The notes under the pieces are model-generated. The model did not search any database and had not been told where the DNA came from. It was given only the letters and a program-made list of their open reading frames with translations. A stretch of 64,000 bases of DNA from Cellulomonas sp. 73-92 (lineage in GTDB: Bacteria > Actinomycetota > Actinomycetes > Actinomycetales > Cellulomonadaceae): NCBI RefSeq assembly GCF_001898175.1, contig NZ_MKTH01000016.1, positions 54,558-118,557 on the forward strand, written 5' to 3'. Each line of letters starts with the position of its first letter. The stretch's first letter is position 1. This document shows, one piece after another, positions 1 to 8,269 of this stretch. The position numbers were made by a program, and so were the translations under genes.

Positions 1-645
1 GGCGACGAGGGCGCAGTGCAGGAAGACCGAGGCGATCGTCGCGCCTTCGCTGCGGGCGAGCGCGAGCGGCGGGCGGTCGGCGCAGTTCGCCAGGTAGACG
101 CCGCCGCGGCGCAGCACGCGGGCGACCTCGGCGGTGAACTCCCGCGTGGCCAGGTGCGGCGGGGTTCCGTCACCCGCGAAGGCGTCGCGGACGACGAGGT
201 CGGCGCCGCCGTCAGGCAGGGTGGCGAGCGCCTCGCGTGCGTCGCCGACGCGGATGCGCAGCGCCGGCGAGCGTGGGAGGTCGAACCAGCGCCGGACGAG
301 CTCGGCGAGCACGGGGTCGACGTCGACGGCGAGCTGGCGCGAGCCGGGACGGGCGGCGTCGAGGGCGCGGGCCAGCGCGCAGCCCGCGGCGCCGAGGTGG
401 ACGGCCGCCAGGGGCCCGGCGGGCAGGCGTGCGGCGACCGCGGCCATCTGCTGCATGTACTCGAACTCGAGCCGCGTCGGGTCGACGAGGTCCAGGTGCG
501 AGCTCGGCACGCCGTTGACCAGCAGCGTCACGCCGTCCGGGTCGTCGCGCTCCCGCTGCACCTCGGCGGTGCCGGTGGCGATCGGCACGGGCCCGGCCGG
601 CCACGGGACCGGTGTCGGTGGCCGGTGCGACGCTGAGCGGGACAT
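1..645 (-). CDS. Spermidine synthase-like methyltransferase-fold protein, 3' part outside window
   Basis: Partial gene that runs off the left edge; about 215 N-terminal codons are visible. The reverse strand reads MSRSASHRPPTPVPWP and later HLGAAGCALARALDAARPG, a glycine-rich AdoMet-type loop followed by AVDVDPVLAELVRRWFDL, then GDAREALATLPDGGADLVV and RDAFAGDGTPPHL. This order (Gly-rich loop, acidic residue at the end of strand 2, GDA then RDAF) is that of the spermidine synthase-like family common in actinobacteria. Real polyamine synthesis is not certain, because many members are orphan methyltransferase-fold proteins. The ATG at 645 is preceded in frame by a TAG stop at 657-655, so no longer upstream start is likely. 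A TAGCCT -10 box ends 6 nt before the ATG, which suggests a leaderless mRNA. Confidence 0.75.
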   Translation of the reverse strand, partial: MSRSASHRPPTPVPWPAGPVPIATGTAEVQRERDDPDGVTLLVNGVPSSHLDLVDPTRLEFEYMQQMAAVAARLPAGPLAAVHLGAAGCALARALDAARPGSRQLAVDVDPVLAELVRRWFDLPRSPALRIRVGDAREALATLPDGGADLVVRDAFAGDGTPPHLATREFTAEVARVLRRGGVYLANCADRPPLALARSEGATIASVFLHCALVA

Positions 646-651
646 CGGGCA

Positions 652-657
652 AGGCTA
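652..657 (-). promoter_or_regulatory. Leaderless-type -10 box (TAGCCT)
   Basis: TAGCCT on the reverse strand, 6 nt before the ATG at 645 of the spermidine synthase-like gene. Transcription would start at or next to the start codon. No Shine-Dalgarno sequence is present. The call rests on position and sequence only. Confidence 0.5.
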
Positions 658-691
658 CGGTCGTCGGCTGGTCGTGGCGGCGGGTTGGGGC

Positions 692-721
692 TTGACGTGG
701 GTCGAACAGGTGTTCGATGAT
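692..721 (+). promoter_or_regulatory. LexA-controlled promoter with SOS box for HEPN-dinB
   Basis: A TTGACG -35 box (692-697) and a GATGAT -10 box (716-721) are separated by 18 nt. The spacer holds TCGAACAGGTGTTCGA (702-717), a perfect match to the actinobacterial LexA operator TCGAAC-N4-GTTCGA. LexA bound here would cover the core promoter, so the HEPN-dinB pair should be induced by DNA damage. Transcription would begin near 728, which favours the downstream ATG at 741 as the start of the first gene. Confidence 0.8.
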
Positions 722-740
722 GGGGGCGGAGGTGACGGAC

Positions 741-1148
741 ATGACGGTCGCGCAGTTGCTGGCGCGGGCCGACACCGAGCTGCTCGCGGCGCAGTTCTCG
801 GGGGAGGCCTGGGAGCGGTTCACGCACGCGCACCTCGCGGCGGTGCGCGCGGCGGCCGCCGTCGTGGCCGCACGAGGCCGCCTGTCGCGGCGGGGGGCAC
901 CACGCACGGTCTGGGAGATGCTCGTGACGGTCGCCCCTGAGATGTCGCGGTGGGCGGCGCTGTTCGCGGACGGTGCCCGGCTGCGGGCCGCCCTCGAGGC
1001 GGGCCGGTTCGACGCGGTGTCGGCCGCGCGGGCCGATCAGGCGCTGTGCGACGCCGAGGACTTCGTCGACGACGCCCGCGCGGCGGCCCTCGACGAGTGG
1101 CCGGGCGCCGGGTCGTCGTCACGGATGCTCACCGTGAGGGCGTCGTGA
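741..1148 (+). CDS. SAV_6107-family HEPN domain protein
   Basis: Small, largely helical protein of 135 residues beginning MTVAQLLARADTELLAAQFS, with WERFTHAHLAAVRAAAAVVA, WEMLVTVAPEMSRWAALFADG and a C-terminal DQALCDAEDFVDDARAA. It resembles the SAV_6107 HEPN family, which typically lies beside dinB in actinobacteria; its biochemical role is not established. HEPN domains are often RNases or nucleic-acid binders, but I do not see a clear R-x4-6-H catalytic motif. The ATG at 741 is chosen over the in-frame ATG at 717 because GGAGG (728-732) sits 8 nt upstream and 717 lies inside the LexA box and promoter. It is probably co-transcribed with dinB, 46 nt downstream, and so part of the SOS response. 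Confidence 0.75.
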   Translation: MTVAQLLARADTELLAAQFSGEAWERFTHAHLAAVRAAAAVVAARGRLSRRGAPRTVWEMLVTVAPEMSRWAALFADGARLRAALEAGRFDAVSAARADQALCDAEDFVDDARAAALDEWPGAGSSSRMLTVRAS

Positions 1149-1200
1149 GCCTCGGCTCGGTGGGCTCGGTGGGCTCGGTGGGCTCGGTGGCGTCGTGAGC
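1141..1200 (+). repeat. Four 9-bp tandem repeats flanked by a 10-bp direct repeat
   Basis: GGCTCGGTG is repeated four times without a break at 1154-1189. CGTCGTGAGC stands at both ends (1141-1150 and 1191-1200). The left copy contains the TGA stop of the HEPN gene and the right copy contains the GTG start of dinB (1195). The tract looks like slippage or duplication between the two genes and sets the HEPN-dinB spacing. Confidence 0.9.
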
Positions 1201-2466
1201 CGGGGGCCGCGGTCGTCCGCGGCGCGCCGCGACTGGGGGCGGGACGAGGAGGGCTGTTCGATCCTCCACGTCGACATGGACGCGTTCTTCGCGTCGGTCG
1301 AGCTGGCACGGCGCCCGCAGCTGCGTGGCCTCCCGGTCATCGTCGGCGGGGCGCAGCGTGGCGTGGTGCTGGCGGCGACCTACGAGGCGCGGGCGTTCGG
1401 GGTCCACTCCGCTATGCCGATGGCGCAGGCCCTGCGGCTCGCGCCGCAGGCGGTCGTCGTGCCCCCCGACCACCGGACGTACCACGACGTCTCCGAGGGC
1501 GTCATGGGGATCCTGCGCGACGTGACGGCGCTCGTCGAGCAGGTGAGCATCGACGAGGCCTTCCTCGACGTCGCGGGCGCGCGCCGGCGTGCGGGGCCAC
1601 CGACCGTCATCGCCGAGCTCATCCGGCGGCAGGTGCGCGAGCGCTACGGCATCACGTGCTCGGTCGGCATCGCGGCGACGAAGTTCGTCGCGAAGCTGGC
1701 ATCCGGGCACGCCAAGCCCGACGGGGTGCTGCTCATCCCACGCGCCGCCACCGTGGACTTCTTGCGCGTGATGCCGGTCGGCGCGCTGTGGGGCGTCGGC
1801 GAGCGCACAGAGGCGGCGCTGGCGCGCTGGGGCATCACCACCGTGGCTCAGCTGGCGGACAGCGACCTGGCCACGGTGCAGCGGGCGGTGGGGAAGGTCG
1901 GTGGGGCGCACCTGCACGACCTCGCCTGGGGGCGCGACCCACGGCCGGTGCACCCGGGGCGGGAGGAGAAGTCGGTCGGCGCCGAGGAGACGTTCGCGGA
2001 GGACGTCGCGGACCCGGTGGTGGTGCAGGCCAAGGCGCTGCAGCTGGCGGACCGGTGCGCCGAACGGCTCCGCAGCCACGGGCTGGTGGCCCGCACCGTC
2101 GCCGTGAAGGTCCGGGCGAGCGACTTCCGCACCCTGACCCGGGCGAGGACCCTGGCGACCCCGACGGACGTCGGCCGCGAGATCTACCTCGCGGCACGCG
2201 AGCTGCTGGCCGGCGTCGATCTCGGTGGCCTGCCGGTGCGGCTCGTCGGCGTCCGGGCCGAGGGCCTGACGCCCGCGTCGGAGACGGTCCGCCAGCCGAC
2301 GCTCGAGGAGGCGGCCGCCGAGGATGCGGGTGACCGCCGGCAGGCGGAGCGGGCGATGGACGAGGTTCGCCGCAGGTTCGGGGCCGGCGCGATCCGGCCG
2401 GCGTCGGCGCCCGCGGTCACCGGAGAGAGGTCGACTACCACCTTCGTTCCAGCGGACCTATCCTGA
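1195..2466 (+). CDS. dinB: DNA polymerase IV (Y-family translesion polymerase)
   Basis: Error-prone Y-family polymerase of 423 aa that copies across lesions. The palm carries HVDMDAFFASVE near residue 25, with the first catalytic aspartate, and SIDEAFLDVAG near residue 120, with the catalytic Asp-Glu pair. Then follow YGITCSVGIAATKFVAKLAS, helix-hairpin-helix-like segments, and the little-finger region around KSVGAEETFAEDV. The C-terminal tail (about residues 360-423) is low-complexity and shows no clear beta-clamp motif. The start is GTG 1195, which follows a tandem repeat. It lies downstream of the HEPN gene, so the LexA box at 702-717 probably controls both. Key residues are intact and length is near normal for actinobacterial DinB. 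Confidence 0.95.
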   Translation: MSRGPRSSAARRDWGRDEEGCSILHVDMDAFFASVELARRPQLRGLPVIVGGAQRGVVLAATYEARAFGVHSAMPMAQALRLAPQAVVVPPDHRTYHDVSEGVMGILRDVTALVEQVSIDEAFLDVAGARRRAGPPTVIAELIRRQVRERYGITCSVGIAATKFVAKLASGHAKPDGVLLIPRAATVDFLRVMPVGALWGVGERTEAALARWGITTVAQLADSDLATVQRAVGKVGGAHLHDLAWGRDPRPVHPGREEKSVGAEETFAEDVADPVVVQAKALQLADRCAERLRSHGLVARTVAVKVRASDFRTLTRARTLATPTDVGREIYLAARELLAGVDLGGLPVRLVGVRAEGLTPASETVRQPTLEEAAAEDAGDRRQAERAMDEVRRRFGAGAIRPASAPAVTGERSTTTFVPADLS

Positions 2467-2502
2467 GGTTCCAGAGGGTTTCCGGGTGGGACGGGGGTTC
2501 CA

Positions 2503-2904
2503 ATGCCTCTCTCCGAGTACGAGCAGCGCGTTCTCGAGCAGATGGAGCGTCAGCTCGCGTCCGATGACCCACGCCTGGCCAACACGCTGACGCAGCGCGG
2601 GCGACGGCCGGTGCTCCGGTATGTCCTGTCGGGAGTCGGTGCGGCGGCCGGCCTGCTCCTGCTCGTCCTCGGGGCAGCCACCGCCAAGCCGGCGCTCGGC
2701 GTGGTGGGCTTCGTCCTCATGTTCGCCGCCGTGGCGTACGTGTTCGCCGCGCCGCGCAGGCACAAGACGCCGGCCGAGGCCGGCGCGGCCCAGCCCGCTC
2801 AGCCCGCGGCCGCCCCGCACGGCCGGTCGGCCGGCCGGCGCCGCGGCTTCATGACTCGCTTGGAAGAGCGGTGGGATCGCCGTCGCGGCGAGTCCGGTCG
2901 TTGA
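2503..2904 (+). CDS. DUF3040 membrane protein
   Basis: A 133-aa protein starting MPLSEYEQRVLEQMERQLAS, the hallmark N-terminus of DUF3040. Two adjacent membrane helices follow (about residues 46-62 and 65-85), then a charged Ala/Pro- and Arg-rich cytoplasmic tail. The family is confined to actinobacteria and has no known function. It often stands between dinB and the mraZ division cluster, as here. A TATCCT box at 2459-2464, overlapping the dinB stop, may be its own -10. The last 56 nt overlap the 3' end of the oppositely oriented transglutaminase gene. Confidence 0.88.
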   Translation: MPLSEYEQRVLEQMERQLASDDPRLANTLTQRGRRPVLRYVLSGVGAAAGLLLLVLGAATAKPALGVVGFVLMFAAVAYVFAAPRRHKTPAEAGAAQPAQPAAAPHGRSAGRRRGFMTRLEERWDRRRGESGR

Positions 2905-5167
2905 TCTGCCGCTCCACCGCGTGACGCACCGTCCCCAGCCAGTGGTGCAGGTCGGCTGAGGTGGTCGGCTGCGGCCGCGGCGCGTAGCGCTCCTGCTCCA
3001 CGGCCGAGGCGAGGCGCGTCAGCGCCTCGAGGGCGGGTCCCTCGAGGGTCCGGCCGGTCCGCTCGGCCAGCCGGTCCTGCACGGTCCGCACCGCGGCCCG
3101 TGGGGTCGTCGCGTCGGACCACGTGATCGACGCCCGCCGCGACAGCAACCGCCGCAGGTGGTGCCACGCGCGCTCGCACGTCAGCTCGACGGGCCGCCGG
3201 CGACGGCGGACGACGAGGAGCACGCCGGCGGCGACCAGGCCGACGAGGACGACTCCCGCACCGGTCGGCAGCCACGGCCCGTGACCGGTGATGGCGCGGC
3301 CGATGCCGCCGGAGGTCGTCGGCCCGCCGCTCGTCTGCGTGCCGGTGGTCCCGCCGCCGCGGCCGATCTGCGCCGCATCGAAACCGGGTCCCGTGGACCC
3401 GCCCGACAGTCCGGCGAGGGGGTCGCTCCACACGGGCGGCTGACCGGTCTGCTGGGCCGGCGTCGGCTCGAACCGCACCCACCCGTAGCCGCGGAAGTAC
3501 AGCTCCGGCCAGGCGTGGGCCTGCTTGCCGGTGACGACATAGGTGAAGCCGCCACCGTTCGGCTGCACCGTCCCCGGCAGGAAGCCGACGGCGACGCGCG
3601 TGGGGATCCCGAGCGTGCGGCCCATGATCGCCATGGCGGTGGCGAACTGGACGCAGTAGCCGCGACGGTCCTGCAGGAAGTCCCACACGGCGTCCTTCGT
3701 GGTCGCCGGTGGCACCCGGGTGTCGTAGGTGAAGTTCGCCGTGGAGCGCAGGTACGTCTGCAGCGCCATCGCCTCGTCGTACGGCGTCGCCGCGGTGCCG
3801 ACGACCTGCTTGGCGAGCGCCCGGATGTCGGCGAGGTGCTGGGAGTCCGGCAGCTGCAGGTAGTCGTCCGGGCCGGGCGGCGTCTCGACGCCGGCCTTCT
3901 TCAGCTCGTCGGCGGTGAGGGTGGGGACGTAGACCTGCATGGAGTACTGCTGCCCGGCGGTCGTGGGCGTCCGCCCGTCCACCTCGTCCCGGGTCGCGTC
4001 GTACGTCCACTGCCCGTCGACCTGCAGGGTCCGGGCGAACGTGGTGATCGGGAGCTGGGACTGCTGCAGGTTGTTGAGCGTCACCGAGACGTCGAGGACG
4101 CGCGGGTTCGTCGGGTCGATCACCTGGGGCGTGCCGGCACCACCGCCGAGCACCTGGTCCGGGGCCCAGCCCCTCCCGAGGGTGGCGTCGCTCCGGTGCC
4201 ACTCGCGGCCGTCGAACTGGTCGACGGTGAAGGCGCGCAGCGGTCCGACGGAGGTGGCGTTGGGCGGCAGGCCCGCCGTCGGGCTCGGGGTGGGGGTGGG
4301 CGCCCCGGGGGCCGCCGTCGCGGCCGCCGCGCGGGCGTCGGGCGTGGTGACGGTGTAGGTCAGGACCGCCTGCGACGAGCGCGTGCCCAGGCTGTCGCGC
4401 AGGTCGAGGGAGTCCGAGAGCTGGAGGGGTCCGGTGGGTCCGGAGCCGAGGTTGGGCAGGGCGACGGCGGCCCACGCCGGCAGCGACGAGAGGACGGGGG
4501 CCGCGACGAGGGCGACGACCACGGTGGCGACCGCGCCACCGACGATCGCGCTGCCCTGCCGCAGCCGCACGGCGTCGCTCACCGGAGGCGCCGCGCCGAC
4601 GGCGAGCAGGAGCAGGTAGGACAGGCCGGTCCAGAACAGCCCCCAGCCGTTCGTCGGGAAGCTGAGGAACACCGCGGGCAACCAGAAGGCGACCAGCGGC
4701 AGGGCGGCGAGGGCCGGCACCGCGGCGCCCAGCGCCAGCGCGTCGACCAGGAGGAACACGCCGACGGCCGCGGTGACGACGATGACGTCGGCGGACCGCT
4801 GCGCGGGCATCGGCACCATGGAGTCCTGGATCAGCCGCAGGCCCTGGCGCCCGAGGCCCCACGTGCGCGAGACGGGGTTCGCCCCCGGCTGTGCGGGGTC
4901 ACCGCCGTAGGCGAGGACGATCCCGACCACCCCGGCCGCGAGCCCGACCACGCTCGGCAGCCACGCCGACCGCGTGAGCGCGCGGACACCCGCCGTCACC
5001 ATGGCGAGCAGCACCACCGCGGTGCAGGCCGACGACAGCCAGGAGCCGTGCTCGATCAGCCCGGACAGGGCGAGGAGGCTGCCGCACGTCGCGGTGACCG
5101 CGAGCACCGAGCTGAGCAGGGCGCGCGGGCCCCGGCCGATCGGTGCGGGCCGGTCCGACGCGCTCAC
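2849..5167 (-). CDS. TgpA-like membrane transglutaminase-domain protein
   Basis: A 772-aa integral membrane protein. The first ~230 residues hold a series of hydrophobic helices, followed by an extracytoplasmic region. The transglutaminase-like core has its catalytic Cys in RRGYCVQFATAMAIMG (about residue 505) and His in KQAHAWPELYF (about 551), with GWVRFEPTP just after. A Gly/Thr-rich linker, one more helix (GVVLVGLVAAGVLLVV) and a charged cytoplasmic tail end the protein. The family goes with MoxR and DUF58 proteins and is thought to act on cell-envelope peptides; the substrate is unknown. GTG 5167 overlaps the DUF58 stop by 4 nt (GTGA), so translation is coupled. It is the last gene of the moxR operon. 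Confidence 0.9.
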   Translation of the reverse strand: MSASDRPAPIGRGPRALLSSVLAVTATCGSLLALSGLIEHGSWLSSACTAVVLLAMVTAGVRALTRSAWLPSVVGLAAGVVGIVLAYGGDPAQPGANPVSRTWGLGRQGLRLIQDSMVPMPAQRSADVIVVTAAVGVFLLVDALALGAAVPALAALPLVAFWLPAVFLSFPTNGWGLFWTGLSYLLLLAVGAAPPVSDAVRLRQGSAIVGGAVATVVVALVAAPVLSSLPAWAAVALPNLGSGPTGPLQLSDSLDLRDSLGTRSSQAVLTYTVTTPDARAAAATAAPGAPTPTPSPTAGLPPNATSVGPLRAFTVDQFDGREWHRSDATLGRGWAPDQVLGGGAGTPQVIDPTNPRVLDVSVTLNNLQQSQLPITTFARTLQVDGQWTYDATRDEVDGRTPTTAGQQYSMQVYVPTLTADELKKAGVETPPGPDDYLQLPDSQHLADIRALAKQVVGTAATPYDEAMALQTYLRSTANFTYDTRVPPATTKDAVWDFLQDRRGYCVQFATAMAIMGRTLGIPTRVAVGFLPGTVQPNGGGFTYVVTGKQAHAWPELYFRGYGWVRFEPTPAQQTGQPPVWSDPLAGLSGGSTGPGFDAAQIGRGGGTTGTQTSGGPTTSGGIGRAITGHGPWLPTGAGVVLVGLVAAGVLLVVRRRRRPVELTCERAWHHLRRLLSRRASITWSDATTPRAAVRTVQDRLAERTGRTLEGPALEALTRLASAVEQERYAPRPQPTTSADLHHWLGTVRHAVERQINDRTRRDGDPTALPSES

Positions 5168-6414
5168 GGTGCACCGCCCAGCAGCCGCATCCAGCAGTCG
5201 ATCACCGGCTCGCCCGTCGACACGCGCGCGGCGTGCCAGCCGGCCCGCCGCAGCGCCCGCAGCGTGTTCTCGGTGGCGGCCGCCTCGCCCGGCTGGCGGG
5301 AGTCGGCCCGCACGAGGGCCCAGCCCTGGGCGGAGTCGCTGATGCGGGCCAGCTCGGTGCGCGCCCCCGGGGTCAGGGGTCCGAGGACGGCGAGCACGAT
5401 GTCGTCGCCCTTGCCGGAGGTCTGGATCATCCGCACGGCGGCCGCGAGCCGCTGTTCCGCCTCGGGCTCGGTGCGTGGGCCGACGAGGTCGATGAGCGGG
5501 TCGAGCAGGGCGGCACGTGCCATCGGCCCCGACTTGGCGTGGAGGAACGCCGGGACCTCGCCGCTCTCGCCGAGGCCGGCGCCGAGCAGGCGCACCGGGT
5601 GCCCGGCCTCGAGCATCGCGACCGCCAACGACGCCGCCAGCGAGATCGACCACTCCACCGCCGCCGGCCGCGCCGGCTGGTCGAGCAGCACCGTGACCGG
5701 CCGCATGCCCGCGCGCTCGTCGGACCGCACGAGCAGGGAGCCGCGGCGCGCGGAGGAGCGCCAGTGCACCCGGCGCAGGTCGTCGCCCTCGCGGTAGTCA
5801 CGCAGCGAGGCGTCGTCGGTGGAGGGGGAGCGGGCGCCGAGCGCGACGCGGTCCGGCTCACCGACGAGCGCCTCGCTCGGCGCCGGCAGCGCGACGATCG
5901 CGGGCCAGACCGCGACCTCCGCGACCGAGCCGACGTTGGCGGGGGCGCGGACGACGCCGAACAGGTCGCCGCGCGTGACGACGAGCGGGCCGAGCGTCCA
6001 CCGGCCGCGCCGCGCGGCCCGCACCGTGTAGCGGACCTCGACGGTCGACGGTGTGCGCTCCACCCGGGCGCGCAGCGCCCGGCCCCCCGACAGCTCGCTC
6101 GACGCCTGCTCGGCGAACCGGAGCCCCGCGAGCCTGGCGCGCGCGGCGGCGTCGCCGGCCTGCACGTGGATCGCCACCTGCGCCGTCTCGCCGACGTGCA
6201 GCGGGTTGGGCGTCACGCTGCGCCGGACGTCGATGCGGTGCCGGTTGCGGGCCGGTGAGCGCCACGCGACGAACGCCCCGGCGCCGACGACGAGCACGAC
6301 GGCCGCCAGGCCGATGCGGACCAGGTCCAGCGACCCCAGCAGGCCACCGAGCACGACGAGCGCGGCGCCGCACCCGGCGAGGGCCCAGCCGCGGACGGTC
6401 GGCCGCGGGAGCAT
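5164..6414 (-). CDS. DUF58 domain protein (MoxR-associated)
   Basis: A 416-aa protein with two N-terminal membrane helices (about residues 10-55, GWALAGCGAALVVLGGLLGS and the next stretch). A beta-rich middle domain follows, and then the DUF58 signature DDASLRDYREGDDLRRVHWR near residue 210, continuing SSARRGSLLVRSDE. The C-terminal half resembles a von Willebrand A-like fold (PVTVLLDQPAR). DUF58 proteins are usual partners of MoxR ATPases. The gene starts with the ATG at 6414, which shares one base with the moxR stop (TGATG), and its end overlaps the transglutaminase start. This tight packing marks a single operon that probably acts on envelope assembly. Confidence 0.9.
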   Translation of the reverse strand: MLPRPTVRGWALAGCGAALVVLGGLLGSLDLVRIGLAAVVLVVGAGAFVAWRSPARNRHRIDVRRSVTPNPLHVGETAQVAIHVQAGDAAARARLAGLRFAEQASSELSGGRALRARVERTPSTVEVRYTVRAARRGRWTLGPLVVTRGDLFGVVRAPANVGSVAEVAVWPAIVALPAPSEALVGEPDRVALGARSPSTDDASLRDYREGDDLRRVHWRSSARRGSLLVRSDERAGMRPVTVLLDQPARPAAVEWSISLAASLAVAMLEAGHPVRLLGAGLGESGEVPAFLHAKSGPMARAALLDPLIDLVGPRTEPEAEQRLAAAVRMIQTSGKGDDIVLAVLGPLTPGARTELARISDSAQGWALVRADSRQPGEAAATENTLRALRRAGWHAARVSTGEPVIDCWMRLLGGAP

Positions 6415-7412
6415 CAGCCCGTCGCCCGCCGTGCGCGGGCGGTGACGGGCTCCGGGAGCGGCACGCGCGTCACCGCGTCCGCCACGAGGTCCGACGTGGT
6501 GCGTCCGGAGAGCCGCGACTCGGTGCTCGGCAGCAGGCGGTGCGCCAGGACCGGCACGGCCAGCTCCTGCACGTCGTCGGGCAGCACGTGGTCGCGCCCG
6601 GCCATCGCCGCGACGGACTTGGCGGCGCGCAGCAGCTGGATCGCCGCGCGCGGGGAGGCGCCCAGGCGGAGCCCGGTGTCCTCGCGCGTGGCGCCGACGA
6701 GCGCCACGACGTACCGCTTGACCGAGGGGGAGGCGTAGAGCCGGCGCACGACGTCCGCCATCCGCGCGACGTGCTGGGCGTCGGTGACGGGGGTGAGGTC
6801 GAGGAGGGGGTCCGACGTCTCCTGCCGGTCGAGCATCTCCAGCTCCGACTCGGGGCTCGGGTAGCCCACCGTCAGCCGTGCCATGAAACGGTCGCGCTGG
6901 GCCTCGGGGAGCGGGTACGTGCCCTCCATCTCCACCGGGTTCTGCGTCGCGATGACGAGGAACGGCCGCGGCAGCGGGTAGGAGCGCCCGTCGACGGTCG
7001 CCTGCGCCTCCTGCATGCACTCGAGCAGGGCCGACTGCGTCTTGGGGGAGGCGCGGTTGATCTCGTCGCCGATCACCACGTGGGCGAACACCGGGCCGGG
7101 GCGGAACTCGAACTCGTGCGTCTGGGTCCGGAAGATGTTGACGCCGGTCAGGTCGCTGGGCAGCAGGTCCGGCGTGAACTGGATCCGGCCCACCGCGCAG
7201 TCGATCGTCTTGGCGATCGCCTTGGCGAGGGTCGTCTTCCCGACGCCGGGGACGTCCTCGAGGAGCAGGTGCCCCTCGGCGAGCAGGACCGACAGGCTGA
7301 CGCGCACGAGGTCCGGCCGGCCTGTCATCACCGACTCGATCCCCTGGCGCATGCGACCGGTGACGTCGACGACGTCGGCCAGCTCTGCCTCCGTGGGGAC
7401 GGCAGCGAGCAT
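6414..7412 (-). CDS. MoxR-family AAA+ ATPase
   Basis: A 332-aa AAA+ ATPase. Walker A is EDVPGVGKTTLAKAIA (about residues 51-66) and Walker B lies in HVVIGDEINRASPKTQSALL. Sensor 1 is ATQNP, followed by MEGTYPLPEAQRDRFM, the MoxR signature. Such ATPases act as chaperones for partner proteins with vWA or DUF58 domains, here encoded immediately downstream. ATG 7412 is preferred over GTG 7418 because GAGGAGG lies right before the GTG and at proper spacing from the ATG. The gene is divergent from mraZ across a region full of GTGGAG boxes, two pairs of which read toward moxR. A TACGCT at 7443-7438 is a possible -10. Confidence 0.92.
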   Translation of the reverse strand: MLAAVPTEAELADVVDVTGRMRQGIESVMTGRPDLVRVSLSVLLAEGHLLLEDVPGVGKTTLAKAIAKTIDCAVGRIQFTPDLLPSDLTGVNIFRTQTHEFEFRPGPVFAHVVIGDEINRASPKTQSALLECMQEAQATVDGRSYPLPRPFLVIATQNPVEMEGTYPLPEAQRDRFMARLTVGYPSPESELEMLDRQETSDPLLDLTPVTDAQHVARMADVVRRLYASPSVKRYVVALVGATREDTGLRLGASPRAAIQLLRAAKSVAAMAGRDHVLPDDVQELAVPVLAHRLLPSTESRLSGRTTSDLVADAVTRVPLPEPVTARARRATG

Positions 7413-7795
7413 GTGCACCTCCTCGGGCTTCCCCTGCAGCGTACGTGCTGACGGCCGGGAACGGGGCTGGTCGGCGAGGAAGGTTCACCGGGCCGGGAGC
7501 CGTTCCGGCGGCCTCGTCGGCCCCTCCACTTCCCTCCACACCCGGAGCCTCGCCGCGCTCCGGAGGGGCGCCGCTCCGGCGTGGACGGTCCCGTCGCCGG
7601 GATCCGGGGCCTGGGCCGGAGCGCAGACAGGGCCGTGGCCGTGCGATCCCCTCCACCCCGCTCCACCGGTCCTGACCTGTGCCGATGTGCGCCGCGCGGG
7701 TGAAACGAGGGCCATCTTCCGTGGATTGTGGAGGGAAGTGGAGTACGGTGGAGCGCACTGGAGCCGAACGGAGGCTGCGGGAAGGGGGAGGTGTG
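7413..7795. promoter_or_regulatory. Divergent moxR/mraZ control region with GTGGAG box clusters
   Basis: No gene fits in this 383-bp gap. On the plus strand GTGGAG starts at 7728, 7738 and 7748, with CTGGAG at 7758: an array with an exact 10-bp step, just before mraZ. On the minus strand two pairs, also 10 bp apart, cover 7524-7539 and 7651-7666. MraZ of other bacteria binds short TGG-type repeats with 10-bp periodicity before its own operon, so these are probable MraZ sites for autoregulation. TACGGT (7744-7749) could be the mra -10, lying inside the array. The binding assignment is inferred. Confidence 0.7.
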
Positions 7796-8269
7796 ATGGA
7801 CCAGGAGGCCGGCGGCGTCCTCGGCTCCGTCGCGCCGTTCCTCGGCACCCACACGCCGCGGCTCGACGAGAAGGGCCGGCTGATCCTCCCGGCCAAGTTC
7901 CGCGCCGCGTTCGCGCCCGGGCTCGTCATGACCCGCGGCCAGGAGCGCTGCCTGTACCTGCTGCCGCTGGACGAGTTCCGCCGCATGCACGAGCGGCTCT
8001 CGACCGCGCCGATCACCAACAAGCAGGCCCGCGACTACCTGCGCGTGTTCCTCTCGGGCGCGAGCGACGAGCAGCCGGACCGGCAGGGCCGCATCTCGAT
8101 CCCGCCCATGCTGCGCCGCTACGCCGGGCTCGACCGGGACGTCGCCGTCATCGGCGCCGGCACCCGGGTCGAGATCTGGGACCTCGCGGCCTGGGACGCG
8201 TACCTCGAGGAGACCGAGTCCGGCTACGCCGACACCGCCGAGGAGGTCTTCCCGAACGGTCCGTTCTGA
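7796..8269 (+). CDS. mraZ: Transcriptional regulator MraZ
   Basis: A 157-aa protein of two AbrB-like halves. The first carries [20 protein letters not shown] followed by FRAAF, and the second [21 protein letters not shown], the paired DxKGR / DxQGR signatures of MraZ. MraZ is a DNA-binding regulator that represses its own division and cell-wall operon in several bacteria. ATG 7796 follows a strong AGGGGGAGG ribosome site at 5 nt. The open frame extends upstream to 7679, but that part runs through the operator array and is unlikely to be translated. The N-terminus is about 14 residues longer than the usual MFLGT start. Two hairpins separate it from rsmH. Confidence 0.95.
   Translation: MDQEAGGVLGSVAPFLGTHTPRLDEKGRLILPAKFRAAFAPGLVMTRGQERCLYLLPLDEFRRMHERLSTAPITNKQARDYLRVFLSGASDEQPDRQGRISIPPMLRRYAGLDRDVAVIGAGTRVEIWDLAAWDAYLEETESGYADTAEEVFPNGPF

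Noticed and set aside
7679..7795. N-terminal extension of mraZ
   Set aside because: It crosses the box array, lacks MraZ homology, and the ATG at 7796 has a strong ribosome site.
8253..8267. CGAACGGTCCGTTCT at the mraZ stop as a LexA box
   Set aside because: The half-sites are 5 nt apart instead of 4, and it overlaps the mraZ 3' end rather than a promoter.
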